Assembly: GCA_026873275.1 (NCBI GenBank)
Contig: JANTUC010000011.1
Span: 248,001-312,000 of the forward strand
From: Pseudopithomyces maydicus
Lineage: Eukaryota > Ascomycota > Dothideomycetes > Pleosporales > Didymosphaeriaceae
DNA: 64,000 nt
Direction of reading: 5' to 3'
How positions within the stretch are numbered: the stretch's first letter is position 1; each line of letters begins with the position of its first letter. The notes under the pieces were generated by a model that was given only the letters and a program-made list of their open reading frames with translations, made no database searches and had not been told where the DNA came from. This document shows, piece after piece, positions 45,625 to 57,244 of this stretch. The translations under genes and the position numbers were made by a program.

Positions 45625-46875
45625 ATGGATACCAACATGGAGGACGTCAAAATGCCAGACCCCGCACAGTTATCATCGGTCCCGGCATCGGAGCCTGCCT
45701 CGATCCCCACACTCGAAGGCTGGATTGAGAGTCTTATGAACTGCAAGCAGTTGCCGGAGAGCGACGTACAGAGACTGTGCGAAAAGGTACGCACTCGCTA
45801 CATGAGGGACACACTCAACAGGGGCCGTGCTGACACGCATTTATCTAGGCTCGTGAGGTCCTCCAGGAAGAGTCTAACGTTCAGCCAGTGGTATGTGCCC
45901 TGCCTGCAAAATACCCAACGTAGCTGACCGTCGCAGAAATGTCCCGTGACAGTCTGTGGTGACATACACGGCCAATTCCATGATTTAATGGAGCTGTTCA
46001 AGATCGGCGGCCCCAACCCCGATACCAACTACCTCTTCATGGGTATGTGTCTCGCAGCTCGGGCAAAGTGTAAGCGCTGATCTTCCCAGGTGACTATGTT
46101 GACAGAGGTTACTTCTCCGTTGAGACTGTCACCCTCCTCGTTGCACTCAAAATCAGATACCCTCAGCGCATTACGATCCTGCGCGGCAATCACGAATCAC
46201 GACAGATTACCCAAGTCTACGGCTTCTACGACGAGTGCCTGCGCAAGTATGGCAACGCAAATGTCTGGAAATATTTCACCGACCTCTTTGATTACCTTCC
46301 TCTCACCGCTCTGATCGACAACCAGATCTTCTGTTTGCACGGCGGATTGTCGCCCAGCATTGACACGCTCGATAACATCCGAGCCCTTGATCGGATACAG
46401 GAAGTGCCCCATGAGGGCCCCATGTGCGATTTGCTCTGGTCTGACCCCGATGACCGATGTGGTTGGGGAATATCCCCTCGTGGTGCTGGTTACACCTTTG
46501 GGCAGGATATCTCGGAGGCTTTCAACCACAACAATGGACTCACCTTGGTGGCGAGAGCGCATCAGTTGGTCATGGAGGGGTACAATTGGTCGCAGGATAG
46601 GAACGTGGTGACGATATTCTCGGGTAAGTCGCGATCACATGAACAAAACAAAGCATAGGACAGTGACTAACATTGCTTGCTAGCGCCAAATTACTGCTAC
46701 CGTTGCGGTAACCAGGCTGCCATCATGGAGATTGATGAGCACCTGAAATACACTTTGTATGTATTGCCTTCATGCGCTCTTAACATAGCTAACATGCCGC
46801 AGCCTACAATTCGACCCGTGCCCGCGCGCTGGGGAGCCGATGGTTTCGCGGAGGACTCCAGACTATTTCTTGTAG
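45625..46875 (+). CDS. pphA: Protein phosphatase 2A catalytic subunit
   Basis: Metal-dependent Ser/Thr phosphatase, catalytic subunit of the PP2A holoenzyme. Six exons (45625-45786, 45849-45890, 45937-46042, 46090-46623, 46684-46756, 46803-46875) total exactly 330 codons. Metal and catalytic motifs: GDIHGQFHDL, GDYVDRGYFS, RGNHESRQIT, and HGGLSP. The C-terminus RRTPDYFL is the methylated/phosphorylated tail that defines PP2A rather than PP4, PP6 or PPG1. The first about 20 residues (MDTNMEDVKMPDPAQLSSVP) are an N-terminal extension. All introns have good consensus ends. The intron dividing G from DYVDRG falls at the same place and phase in the PPG1 gene at 63.4 kb. Confidence 0.97.
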
Positions 46876-47465
46876 AGCTCAATCGACATCCTGTTCCGTA
46901 CCACAAGCATCATAGAAGGGAGTTGCATTAGCCCATTCTTTGTTCCGCAGACAGCGCTTGGCTCGTGTTTGGGCGTCGCGAGCCGGAAAGGTTGCGGTCA
47001 CGTCAAGCCTCTGAGACGCCCGTTTGGAAGGTGTCGACGGGTGGTTGTTCATGCGAGCTATATAACCGACGGAAGCAACAGAGCACTTGGGCTTGAGGTT
47101 TCGATTGTAGTTGTAATGTGATGAATGAGAACATCAAGGCAGTAACTGTGCTTTCCTGTGCGGATGAGATGCAGTGTTTATTTCGACCAATGAACGAATG
47201 GCTTCAGCGATGATCACTATGAACAGTCATTGAGGAAACGATGCATCAGAATGATGGCCGCTTACGCAGCCCAATGCAGATTCCCCTCTTCTGGCCCTCT
47301 GCAGGTCGAAACGTAGTGTACCTGGTGCGGTTGCTAGGAGACTAGGCCCAACTGGGTTATATTGAAGAAGAGGCGCGTCGCGTTGTTACGCGCTTTCCCC
47401 CGCCGCGGTAAAACTCCTAATCTTTATGCACCCGCAGCACCACCGTTAACCCACTCGAGCCCGCC
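46876..47465. promoter_or_regulatory. Intergenic and MCM6 promoter
   Basis: 590 bases between PP2A stop and MCM6 start. ACGCGC and CGCGTC groups near 47368-47392 resemble MluI cell-cycle box cores (ACGCG), which control MCM genes in yeasts; here this is only a suggestion from short matches. Confidence 0.35.
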
Positions 47466-50455
47466 ATGTCGTCCCTCCTTGATACCGCTTTGCGCTCCGA
47501 CGCTGCCCCTACACCTGGCAGCGAGCCCGGCAACGCAAGAACACCCCAATTTCGATCCTCGTCAGTGCGACCGCGCGCACCCCCATCAGAGAGCGCAGGC
47601 GCGCACAGCGACCATGAGGGGTTCGAAGACGACCAGATTGTGGGTGCACGGGGACCAGGGCGGAGAGTCAACGGCCCGCGGACAGATATACCAAAGGTGG
47701 AGGATGTGACGGGAGTGACGCTTTCGCAGCGGTTTCAAGAGTTCCTCGAGAGGTAAGGAAACAGGTGACTGTGGATGCATGAGGGTTGACAAAAAGCAGC
47801 TACACAGAAGACCCAACATCCTCTGCGCTCCCTGTTTCGAGCGTACCAGTTACAGACAAGTACTACATCGCCCAGGTCAAGGGCATGAGGCTGTTTCAGC
47901 TGTCGACTCTCTACGTTGACTACACACATTTGCAGAGGTGGGAAGATGGCGTCGTTGCTGCTGCCGTGGCGAGCGAGTACTTTCGATTTCTGCCGTATAT
48001 GGTTCGGGCCCTTCACAACTTGATCGCAAAGTACGAACCGCAATACTTCCGCGATCACCGTCAGCCTACGGCTACGGGCACAGCGACGGCGACGTCGAGG
48101 TCGGAACAAGCATACGATGAGGCAACGAGCCAGGGTCAGAGTTTGAACGAGAAGACGGCGAACCAGCAGACGGACAAGGTCTTCACGTTGGCTTTCTACA
48201 ATTTGCCTCTCATCTCGCGTATTCGCCAGCTGCGGACAGAGTCAATCGGACGTCTGCTGTCTATTTCTGGAACCGCCACTCGTACGTCGGAAGTTCGTCC
48301 TGAGCTTTCCATGGCCACTTTCATCTGCGAGGCGTGCAACACGGTCGTGCCCAATATCGAGCAAACGTTCAAGTACACTGAGCCCACGCAATGTCCTAAC
48401 GTGGTGTGTGGAAACCGGGACGGATGGCGATTGGATATAAGACAGTCTACATTCGTCGATTGGCAGAAAGTACGCATCCAGGAAAACAGCGCGGAAATCC
48501 CCACGGGAAGCATGCCGCGTACTATGGACGTCATCTTGCGAGGAGAAATGGTGGATCGCGCTAAAGCTGGAGAGAAGTGTGTTTTCACAGGAACAGCCAT
48601 TGTCATTCCGGATGTTAGCCAGTTCCGAGTGCCAGGTGTGCGACCACAGGCTACAAGGGATACTACGGGTGCTAGTCGCGGGAACGATGTTGGCGGATCC
48701 GGCGTCAGTGGTCTCAAGGCGCTGGGTGTCCGCGATTTGACTTACCGCATGGCTTTCTTGGCTTGCATGGTTACTCCAGACACATCTACGCCAGGACAGT
48801 CTTCGAATCACCACATGACTGGTCAAGCAAGTAACATCTTGGCCTCGCTCAACCAAGCACAGGCGATGGAGTCGGACAAGAGTGGCGAGGAAGCACAGAG
48901 CGAGTATCTCTCTACATTGACCCCGGCTGAGATACAGGATCTCAAGGATATGGTGCATAAGCCAAACATTTTCATGCGTTTGGTCGACTCGATTGCACCT
49001 ACAGTGTATGGTCATCAGGTTATCAAGAAAGGTCTGCTTCTCCAGCTCATGAGCGGTGTCTCAAAACAAACTCCGGAGGGTATGGATCTGCGTGGCGACA
49101 TCAACATTTGCATCGTCGGCGACCCATCAACATCAAAATCTCAGTTCCTGAAGTACATCTGCAGCTTCCTTCCCCGCTCTGTCTACACATCTGGCAAAGC
49201 TTCTTCGGCCGCTGGTCTCACTGCAGCCGTAGTCAAGGATGAGGAAACTGGCGAATTTACGATCGAGGCCGGAGCCCTTATGCTGGCAGACAATGGCATC
49301 TGCGCTATCGATGAGTTTGATAAGATGGATATTGCCGATCAGGTTGCCATCCACGAAGCTATGGAACAGCAGACTATCTCTATTGCCAAAGCAGGTATCC
49401 AGGCCACCTTGAACGCACGCACATCCATCCTCGCCGCGGCGAACCCCGTCGGTGGAAGGTATAACCGCAAGACGACGCTCCGCGCCAACGTAAATATGTC
49501 TGCGCCCATCATGTCGCGTTTTGATTTGTTCTTCGTAGTACTTGACGAGTGCGAGGAAGAGGTCGACAGGCATCTGGCCGAGCACATTGTAGGACTGCAC
49601 CAGCACAGGGACGAGGCCATCGAGCCAGAGTTCAGCACCGAGCAACTCCAGCGCTACATCCGATTCGCGAAGACGTTCCAGCCTCGATTCACAGACGAAG
49701 CCAAGGAGACCTTGGTAGAGAAGTACAAGGAGCTTCGCGCCGACGACGCCCAGGGCGGCATCGGCAGAAACAGCTACCGCATCACAGTCCGTCAGCTGGA
49801 ATCCATGATCCGGTTATCAGAGGCCATCGCAAAGGCAAACTGCGTCGAGGACATCACCCCCGACTTCGTCCGCGAGGCATACAACCTCCTCCGCCAGTCC
49901 ATCATCTCCGTCGAAAAGGACGACGTCGAGATGGAAGACGACGACGACGAGGCCATGCTCGCTGCTGCCGCGGCCGCAGAAGCTGAAAACGCAGACGCCG
50001 ACGCAGACATGGGCGCTGAGGACCAAGATGCGAGACAGCCCAGCCGCACGCCTGCGCCGCCGCGCGAGAAGACGAAGATCACGCACGACAAGTACGTCGC
50101 TATGCGTAATCTGTTCGTCAAGCGCATCAGCGAGGACCAGGCGGCGACGGAGGATGGCGTCGAGGAGGAGGATCTGCTCATCTGGTATCTGGAGCAGAAG
50201 GAGGCGGAGCTTGAGACGCAGGAGGACTTGGAGAGGGAGAGGGACCTCGCGAGGAAGGTGCTGCGGAAGGTGTGCAAGGTATGTTGGGTCTTATACATGT
50301 TTACTTATGGGAGGGGATGCTAACGATGTGAACAGGAGCAATATCTCATGCAGATCCGGGGCGAGGGCTTGGCGGATGAGCAGGGCATGGCGGAGGCGGC
50401 GGGCAAGGTGGTGTACGTGCTGCATCCGAACTGCCCGGTTGAGGATATCGTGTAG
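47466..50455 (+). CDS. MCM6: DNA replication licensing factor MCM6
   Basis: Subunit of the MCM2-7 helicase. Exons 47466-47752, 47800-50278 and 50336-50455 give 961 residues in phase. After a disordered N-terminus of about 80 residues, the MCM N-terminal domain includes a C4 zinc ribbon (CEAC ... CPNVVC, about 272-303). The AAA+ core has the Walker A variant GDPSTSKSQFLKYI (about 536), Walker B with CAIDEFDKMD (about 597) and the arginine finger SRFDLFF (about 667). An acidic insert (DDVEMEDDDDEA) precedes the winged-helix C-terminus ending CPVEDIV. MCM6 rather than another paralogue is supported by the KYTEPTQCPN zinc region and RIQENSAEIPTGSMPRTMDV. No frame problem over 2.5 kb. Confidence 0.97.
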
Positions 50456-51051
50456 ATGGGGGAAGATGGGGAGTGGATGTATGGGGTATGTGGGAGGTTT
50501 GGTCAAGGTATGATATCACGATGGGCCGCGACGACGTATGGTATGGATGGTGTATATGCAGCGCTGGATAGAAAGCTAGCTATGCTATGATGGAGTCGAT
50601 TTAAGCTTTTTCTTAAGGTGATCGGGATTGCCACTTTCTGCATGGGCGAAGAAGAATAGGACGTTCAAATGAGAATCTAGGGGTAACCGAGAACTAGGCA
50701 AGAAAGGAGACGAGAGACGGGAAAGATATGAAGAAATCCTGAAGCTCGTTGTATGAATCTTGTTCACGTCATACCCGAGAACCTTGCAGTAAACAATCCA
50801 ATCCATCCAACAGTTTCCCAGCATCTCAAGCCGACCAGGGCCAGGACCAGGGCCAGGTCCCCAACGCACGACACACCCTAACAATGCATGCCCCGCATGC
50901 CGCCTAACCCCACCAAAAATCTTGGCACTGACTCAACCAGCACAATCGCATCTCCAAAAGTCCACCGCGTCTCTCAATTCCAGCTCAACGCCCTCCCCAC
51001 GCCTCCCACCCAATCGCTCACCTAGGAAAGGAATAAAAAAAATCTCCCAAA
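50456..51051. promoter_or_regulatory. Intergenic and GCN3 promoter
   Basis: About 600 bases. Includes a short CAGGGC/CAGGAC tandem near 50838-50858. No gene seen. Confidence 0.45.
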
Positions 51052-52238
51052 ATGAGCGTCCACACGCCCACGGCGGAGAAACCCCTCCCCGACTTCGACA
51101 TCGTCGCCTCCTACCGCTCCATCCTCGCCTCAGACGCAGACCTCACCATGCCCGTCGCCGCCATCGAAGCCCTCGTCGAAGCCATAGCCCACAGCTCCGT
51201 CTCCACCGTCGCCGAGACCCTCGCCCTGCTCGAGCACCACACCGCAGTCCTCAAGGCCTCAATCGCAAACCCCATCTCGCTGTCTGCCGGCACGGATCTC
51301 TTCCAGCGGTACCTGATCACGACGCTGAACCGCCCCGCGGCGCTGAACCTCGGGCCCGGCGACGACTTCCGCGCGATCCGGAACCACCTGCTGAGTAACG
51401 GGCGGCTGTTCGTCGACCGCGCGAAGCAGAGCAGGGAGAAGATTGCGAGTTTCGGGAAGCACTTCATTCGCGATGGCGCGACCGTGCTGACCAACGGGGG
51501 TCCCGCGTCGTGGGTGCGCTGCTGCGGCGCGCGGCCGAGTCCAGCACCATGCGCTTCCGCGTCATCTACGTGCTGTCGGGCGCGCAGTCGTCCGACACGA
51601 AAGAGGGCGACCAGACGGTTGCGGACCTGCGCGCGCACAACGTCCCCGTGGCGACGATCCCGGATTCGGCCGTTGCGTACTCGCTGGGGGAGGTGGACAT
51701 GGTGATTGTGGGGGCGGAGGGCGTGGTGGAGAACGGCGGGATTATCTCGCGCCTGGGAACGTATCAGATGGGGTTGTTGGCGAGGAGCAAAGGGAAGCCG
51801 TTTTACGTGGTGGCGGAGAGCCATAAGTTTGTGAGGTTGTACCCGCTGAGTCAGTTTGATCTGCCGATCGAGCAGAAGGTGTTGGATTTCAAGGTCGCGG
51901 AGGAGTCGAAGGCTAAGGTGGCGAAACCGGCTGTCGACGAGGGGGTTGCTGATCTGAAAAGTGCGGGGACGGTTACGGCTACGGCTACGGCTACGGCTGG
52001 GAAGCCGGTTCTCAATGGGGATGATGTGGTGGATTTCACGGTATGCGACCATCCCTTTCTTTTTCTTTCTTTCTTTCTTTTTTCACATCCCCCATGGACG
52101 GACATGCTGCAGTCGAGCGAGACAGGAAAGCTAATAATCCACCTACAGCCCCCCGACCTCATCTCAGGCATCATCACCGAGTCCGGCGTCCTCACTCCCT
52201 CCGCCGTGTCCGAAGAGCTCATCAAGATCTGGTTTTGA
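51052..52238 (+). CDS. GCN3: Translation initiation factor eIF2B alpha subunit (apparent frameshift)
   Basis: Regulatory subunit of the eIF2 guanine-nucleotide exchange factor. Exon 1 51052-52040 and exon 2 52149-52238 (PPDLISGIITESGVLTPSAV, ending ELIKIWF). The N-terminal helical domain (DFDIVASYRSILASDADLTM) leads to the Rossmann-like domain with the motifs GADMVIVGAEGV-like VDMVIVGAEGVVENGGIISR and YQMGLLARSKGKPFYVVAES. The frame breaks at a run of five G (51496-51500) after ATVLTN; a sixth G restores GGSRVVGALLRRAAES and 359 residues. eIF2B alpha is required for normal growth control in fungi and both sides of the break are highly conserved, so the break is probably an assembly error. A (TACGGC)n run encodes TATATATA in a poorly conserved insert (51969-51998). 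The intron has a CTTT repeat. Confidence 0.92.
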
Positions 52239-53397
52239 GCTACCATTTGGCCCACAATTCACATCGACATGCGTGGCCTACCCTGCCCTACCTGGTGATA
52301 TACATACTTATGCTCGTCGTGTTTCACGAAATGCTGGTATTACGTGCGCTTGCGGATACAAATGCGTGCGTGCGTGCGTACGAGTTGGATCGACGCGTAT
52401 ACAGGAGCGAAGAGCAATCTCCTTGTAGGGAGTAATCTTTATCTCGCTTCTTGCATGTGTATGCGGGACATGGGTTGGGTAGTTCCGAGAAGCATCACGA
52501 GTGGGACAGGGAAAGGGTGGATGATGGGATGGCAAAGGCGAGAATATGTATGAAGGGGTACTGAAAGGGGAAAAGTGTCGGTCTGAGGGTTTCACGCCGG
52601 ATAGCCGTGTGTGCGAGTATGCATGTATGATGATGATACCCCATGAATTATATGGTTCTGAACGTATACTTGGTCTTATGTCGTGTAAACGATGATCGGG
52701 CTAACATGGCATGAACACGGTTTTTATTTAACATTTTCTATGCGCCCTCTATACTGTCCATCGAGTAGGGGATATTTGTTTTCTAGAAATCTACTTATTT
52801 TCTTAATGTTGGTTCTGATCGGTCACGCCGCTTACTTCTTCTTGCACAGTTATCATCATTCTATGCTTATTATTTAGGGGGCGGTCTTTCTTTGGATTTT
52901 CCAAACGGACTGATGTTGTTGTACTGCGAGGAGACTTTGACGTCAGCTTGAGTCGGATGATAAGGTTGGGCAAGCTGCTGTGGGGAATTAGAATGAAATG
53001 CCATGTTTGATGTGTACGGCTAGCGACGTTCTTTATCTATATGCATAATGTACTGTCTTATTGGGAATATGCGGTACAAGCAACCTTGGAATACTGTATA
53101 CTTTGTAATGTGGATAAAGCAGGGTTTTGCCCAGCATGTTTGCTCGGCGTTTGCGTCAAACATTCACGCATTCAAAAATTTAACGAAGTTTTGAGAATTC
53201 ATAAATGTCATTCGTTCAATGCCAATGTCGTAACCCCGACGCCAACAGATGCTTTCAGATGCAGTCATGCAGATGTATATATATACTGTTTCCAACACAT
53301 GCTGCCTTCCTTCTACTGCTCCTTCTCCTTCTATTCCCGCTCTCTTTCTCTTCTCCTTCTACTCCCTCCCTCGCCTCCTCATCTCCTCAGTCCTGGC
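52239..53397. other. Convergent intergenic stretch
   Basis: 1.16 kb between the stops of GCN3 (plus) and URK1 (minus). AT-rich in the middle; a TTCTCCTTCT pyrimidine tract at 53310-53390 lies next to the URK1 stop. No gene seen. Confidence 0.5.
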
Positions 53398-54919
53398 CTA
53401 GCAGCCCAGGTACTTCTCCTCGACCCAGCGCTTCTCGCCCTCATCGCCCAGGCGCGCTATCACACACCGCACTCCAGGGAAGACTCGCAGCAGTCGGTTC
53501 ACACCGACGCGTCCGGCCAAGTAGGTGACGAAGACGATCCGGTCTTCCTTCACGCCGTGGTCGACGAGAACCTTGGCTGCCATGAGCGCCGCGCCGCCCG
53601 AGTTCATTTGCGGCTCCAGAACAAGAACCAGCCCGTGCTCCCCGATATCCTTGGGGAGCTTGCAATAGTGCAGCTCCGGCTCTCCAGTGTGGTAATTCGA
53701 CTGGATGAGCACGTGCCCAGTCTGGCAGTCTGGGATCGTGCGACGCAGACCCATCTCGAAGGAGGACCCGCCGCTCAGCATGACCACCGCGGAGACTGGC
53801 TTCGCCTTGTGCAGGCCCACGTAGGTTGTGCCCACAGGGGTCTCCACTTGGGCTGGCGTGAAGGGCAGGAAGTCCACTGCCTTCTCAGTCATCAAGGAGA
53901 TGATCCGGTCGAAGTAAAAGACGAAGTCGTCCCGGCGCGTCTTGGGGTCCATCAGAATCGTGTGGATGGCCTTGATCTGTGGGGTCTGCGGCAGGACCAG
54001 CGCGTTCGAAGACAAGGGGGTGTCTTCCGCGATCTTGCCCAGGCGAATCAACTCTTTCTGATGCAGTGCGCTCTTATTCGAGAGCGTGTTCTTGATCTGC
54101 ATGGATACCATGTTGATCGCGACCTTATTCTCGATACCGCGTGGAACAATGACATCGGCCGTGTCGCGCTGAGGCTGCACGTATTTGTAGAAGTTCGGTT
54201 TTACGTACCCGAACCACTGCTTGATGCAGCCTTCAATATCGCGGCCACGCTCTTTCACGTCCCGAGTCAGACGGCGCGAGAGACAAAGGTCAGCATCGGC
54301 TTCCGCGAAGATCTTGAGGTCAAGCATTTCAAGCACGCGGGGGTCGTGCAGAGCGAAAATGCCTTCGACGATGACTACATGGGAGAGTACATCGTCGTAG
54401 TCTCCGGGAGCCGGGCATGTTTCTCGAATGAGTACTTTGGCACTTCCGTCACTTTGCTAGAGGGATGTTAGACACTGTTTCTTTCTCATTGAGGTAGGGA
54501 TCGGGGGTGCTGTGCTCACCCTGCCTTGATATCTCGCAGTTTGTCGACCAGGACATCGAAATCGATCGCCTCAGGCGAATCGAAATCGTAGTCATTGTCG
54601 AAGGCCCGCTTGGACTGCTCGGGCGTCAACGGCTTGTAGAAGGAGTCCTGATTGCTGTTAGCGGTGGGCACGTGACATGTGGTTGGTTGGGAGCGGGAGC
54701 GTGCATCGTGCATTGTGCATTGTGCATTGTGCATCGGCTCCCGTCCCCGTCGGGAAGACTTACCATCGACATGATGGTGACCCAAGGGAGATTCAGGCTG
54801 TTAATGATGGCTATCGCCAACGACGTCTTGCCCGATCCAGAGCTTCCCGCGACACCGATGATGCTCGCGTTGCCCCATGGCGGGGAGTAGTGGATGCGTG
54901 AGGTCGGAGTGGACGTCAT
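53398..54919 (-). CDS. URK1: Uridine kinase with UPRT-like domain (apparent frameshift)
   Basis: Phosphorylates uridine and cytidine in pyrimidine salvage. Exons 54919-54764, 54647-54520 and 54456-53398. P-loop: IIGVAGSSGSGKTSLAIAII (residues about 18-37). After the second intron, KVTEVPKYSFEKHARLPETT and TMYSP are followed, out of frame, by HVVIVEGIFALHDPRVLEML. One extra C on the minus strand (forward G run 54381-54383) makes a single 447-residue protein and makes the total length divisible by three. The C-terminal half is uracil-phosphoribosyltransferase-like (VLPQTPQIKAIHTILMD, ISLMTEKAVDFLPF, VVMLSGGSSFEMGL, EPQMNSGGAALMAA), as in fungal Urk1. Convergent with GCN3 and divergent from GID8. 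The conserved sequence on both sides argues for an assembly error. Confidence 0.93.
54709..54735. repeat. Heptanucleotide tandem repeat in URK1 intron 1
   Basis: About four near-perfect copies of CATTGTG (the first reads CATCGTG) lie inside the 116-nt first intron of the uridine kinase gene. Likely replication slippage; no function implied. Confidence 0.85.
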
Positions 54920-55621
54920 TTTTCCTGTTCTTCGAAGAATGTAGATAGTGTACTGTTCCTATTCTCTCTTCTCTTTTCTCCGCAGAAAGCTCCAAAAGTT
55001 CCAGTGTCGAGTCTCGAGTTGAGGTGTTCGCTCAAGGTGTGAAGTTATGCCCGCATAGCTCCCAAGAAGTCTGTATCTATATAACTATAGCCTGCCTAGA
55101 TATGCAAACGCGAATACACCCACACAGGCGAAAAAGAGGCACCTCGGACTCGCCCGAGGGGCCTTAGCGGCGTGAGACCGTAAAATCGGGCAGGCGGTCG
55201 GTCTGCCCATGGTCAGTGCCACGCACGGACCCCTTCCGCGGTCCCACCTCAAAAACTTCGTTTGAGCATTGTTTTTTCCTTTCCTACATTCACCACCATT
55301 CACCCTTGGTTACAGGCACACGGCTTCGCTGTGTCCCGCAACCGCAACACATCCCCAATGGCAAACGGCTGAGAGAGGACTAGCCCCCAAGGCTACGTCC
55401 ACCTCACACATGCAAACTGGCGGTCTCGCATTATGTAAGCCGAGCACGGACGCCTGGTCGCTAGAGCTCTGCTTTGCTTCCCAAGCTCCCGCCCACCTTT
55501 CTTCGCTCCTCAACCATCTCCTCTGGCAACCTCTGCGACAGCTGCCAGCACACCTTGACTGCGGCCGAGCCGCTTGTCTGCCACTCACTCATGGACGACG
55601 GATGAGGATACGACGCCCGTC
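54920..55621. promoter_or_regulatory. Divergent promoter between URK1 and GID8
   Basis: 700 bases between the two start codons. No site I can name; a TATA-like TATATAACTATA lies near 55077-55088 on the URK1 side. The open frame over 55269-55829 on the plus strand is a composite of leader, the GID8 first exons and intron, not a separate gene. Confidence 0.5.
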
Positions 55622-56924
55622 ATGGTACGTTGGGTGCCCGGTGCAACTGGCTTTTTCGTGCGCTGATGGCCGCATCGACAGAGCTCCTCCACCGTATCCG
55701 TCTCGGCGCCCACGCCGACCCAGAGTCACCCGTTCCAGAGGAAGATCGATGACATCAAGCCGAGCAAACCGTAAGTCCAGCCCCCGAGATGCAAGGAAAA
55801 AGCCGTGTGCGCGAGGCTACACTACATGATGCGTCAAAGACAAGTTGGGAATCTCTCTGAAATTACTTGAGGAGTCTAAGTTAACTTGAGATCTGATCGG
55901 CTTGTCGAGACATTGTTGCTGTCCTTGTTTGAGGGCGTGGCGGGGTCTTGGCTTGCTTCCGAGCGCGCGCGGCTTCTTGCATCTTCTGTGTGTTTGCGTA
56001 TGAAGACGAGACTGACAGGCTCGATAGAGATATTGATTTTTTGGTTATGGACTACCTTATCAGTCATGGATACCCCGATACAGCGATGGAATTCGCGAAA
56101 GAGGCAGGCTTGACGGTCATTGAGGATGAGTCGATAGAGGCTCGAGTTGCGATCCGGCATGCGATTCACAAAGGAGACATCGATGCTGCGATCAACAAGA
56201 TCAATGATCTTGATCCTCAGGTACGTTCGGTCTTTTGCATCACTTCGTGGCGATGGAGGGGCAGCGCACAATTCGTGCGTTGGTTTCTCCGTCGCTCACT
56301 ACCCTTTTTCATGATTAAACCCAGTTTCATGCACCACGCATAGCACTTTGTGTGATGATGATAGTCAAACCTTCAGTCCTCAGTATGATCTTTGAACTAC
56401 ACTACGCATTTACTTTCAGCAATGATGTGATCAACGCTGACCAATGTTGTTAGATTCTGGACAAAGATCCCTCGCTGCACTTTGCACTCCTCCGGTTACA
56501 GCTCATCGAGCTGATCCGGGGCTGCACATCAGCACCCAATTTAGATATCACACCCGCTATCAATTTCGCTTCTTCCCAACTCGCGCCGCGCGCAGCCACC
56601 AACGATGCTTTTCTCAAAGATCTCGAGCTCACCATGACGCTCCTCATCTTTCTCCCGTCGGACGACCTGCAGCCACAGATGGCAGAGCTTCTCCAACCAA
56701 AGCTACGGCAACAGGTAGCTGCCAAGGTCAACGAAGCTATCCTCGTGAGCATGGGCGCAAAGGGAGAGGCCCGAATATACAGCCTCTACCGCGCCCGTCA
56801 GTGGAGTGAAAAGCTCGCAAGAGATGCCGGCAAAGATTTGCCCTCTGTATTACCGCTCGGCCTTGAGTCGGCCGTCGTTCAGCCCAATGGCAATGGCGAG
56901 GCAGCGGATGTTATGGTTTCATAG
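55622..56924 (+). CDS. GID8: GID/CTLH ubiquitin-ligase complex subunit GID8
   Basis: LisH-CTLH-CRA scaffold protein of the GID E3 ligase, which degrades gluconeogenic enzymes. Four coding exons: 55622-55624, 55682-55770, 56019-56220 and 56454-56924, total 255 codons (254 residues, normal Gid8 size). The first coding exon is just the ATG; the next begins SSSTVSVSAPTPTQSHPFQR. LisH: FLVMDYLISHGYPDTAMEFA; CTLH follows with IEARVAIRHAIHKGDIDAAI; CRA spans the last exon with SLHFALLRLQLIELIRG and KDLELTMTLLIFLPSDDL. All introns have GT..AG ends and fit phase. The upstream ATG at about 55600 is out of frame with exon 2, so the ATG-only exon is the best start. The second intron is long for this window (about 248 nt). 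Confidence 0.92.
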
Positions 56925-57244
56925 GATGCCTTTTCGGGCTCTGATCATGAGCGATATGAACCCTTATCGCGTGAGGCAGAAGAATTGGATCGGATCTGCT
57001 ATCCGGACTTGGCTTCGTTCTATCAATGAAATGGAAATGTTCAATTTTGAGATGTGCTTTACTGCTTGCGTGCACTGGTTCTTTGTCATGTGATGTACGG
57101 TTGTATTGATGTATGCGATGCGAGGTTTTCAGATGTGCATTGCTGCTCGTGTGTATTGGTTCTTCGTTTAGTAACGTACAGTTTCACCTCCGTAATGATG
57201 TATATATATGTAACCCAAGCATATACACTTAGCCTCATATCATA
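56925..57244. other. Convergent 3' flank
   Basis: Short AT-leaning spacer between GID8 (plus) and the minus-strand gene ending at 57245. Two TTTGAGATGTGCTTTACTGC / TTTCAGATGTGCATTGCTGC-like copies near 57044 and 57127 suggest a small direct duplication. No gene seen. Confidence 0.45.

Noticed and set aside
48242..49015. 257-codon minus-strand open frame
   Set aside because: Antisense shadow of MCM6.
51496..51500. Programmed ribosomal frameshift in eIF2B alpha
   Set aside because: No slippery heptamer plus stimulatory structure is obvious, and the same kind of break appears in many unrelated genes, which points to run-length error.
51111..52052. 313-codon minus-strand open frame
   Set aside because: Antisense to eIF2B alpha, which has clear family motifs.
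53041..54471. 476-codon plus-strand open frame
   Set aside because: It is antisense to the uridine kinase gene, whose minus-strand translation has P-loop and UPRT motifs; the plus-strand product has none.
54709..54735. Short direct repeats as a CRISPR-like array
   Set aside because: Contiguous 7-base tandem copies without spacers in a eukaryotic intron; simple slippage.
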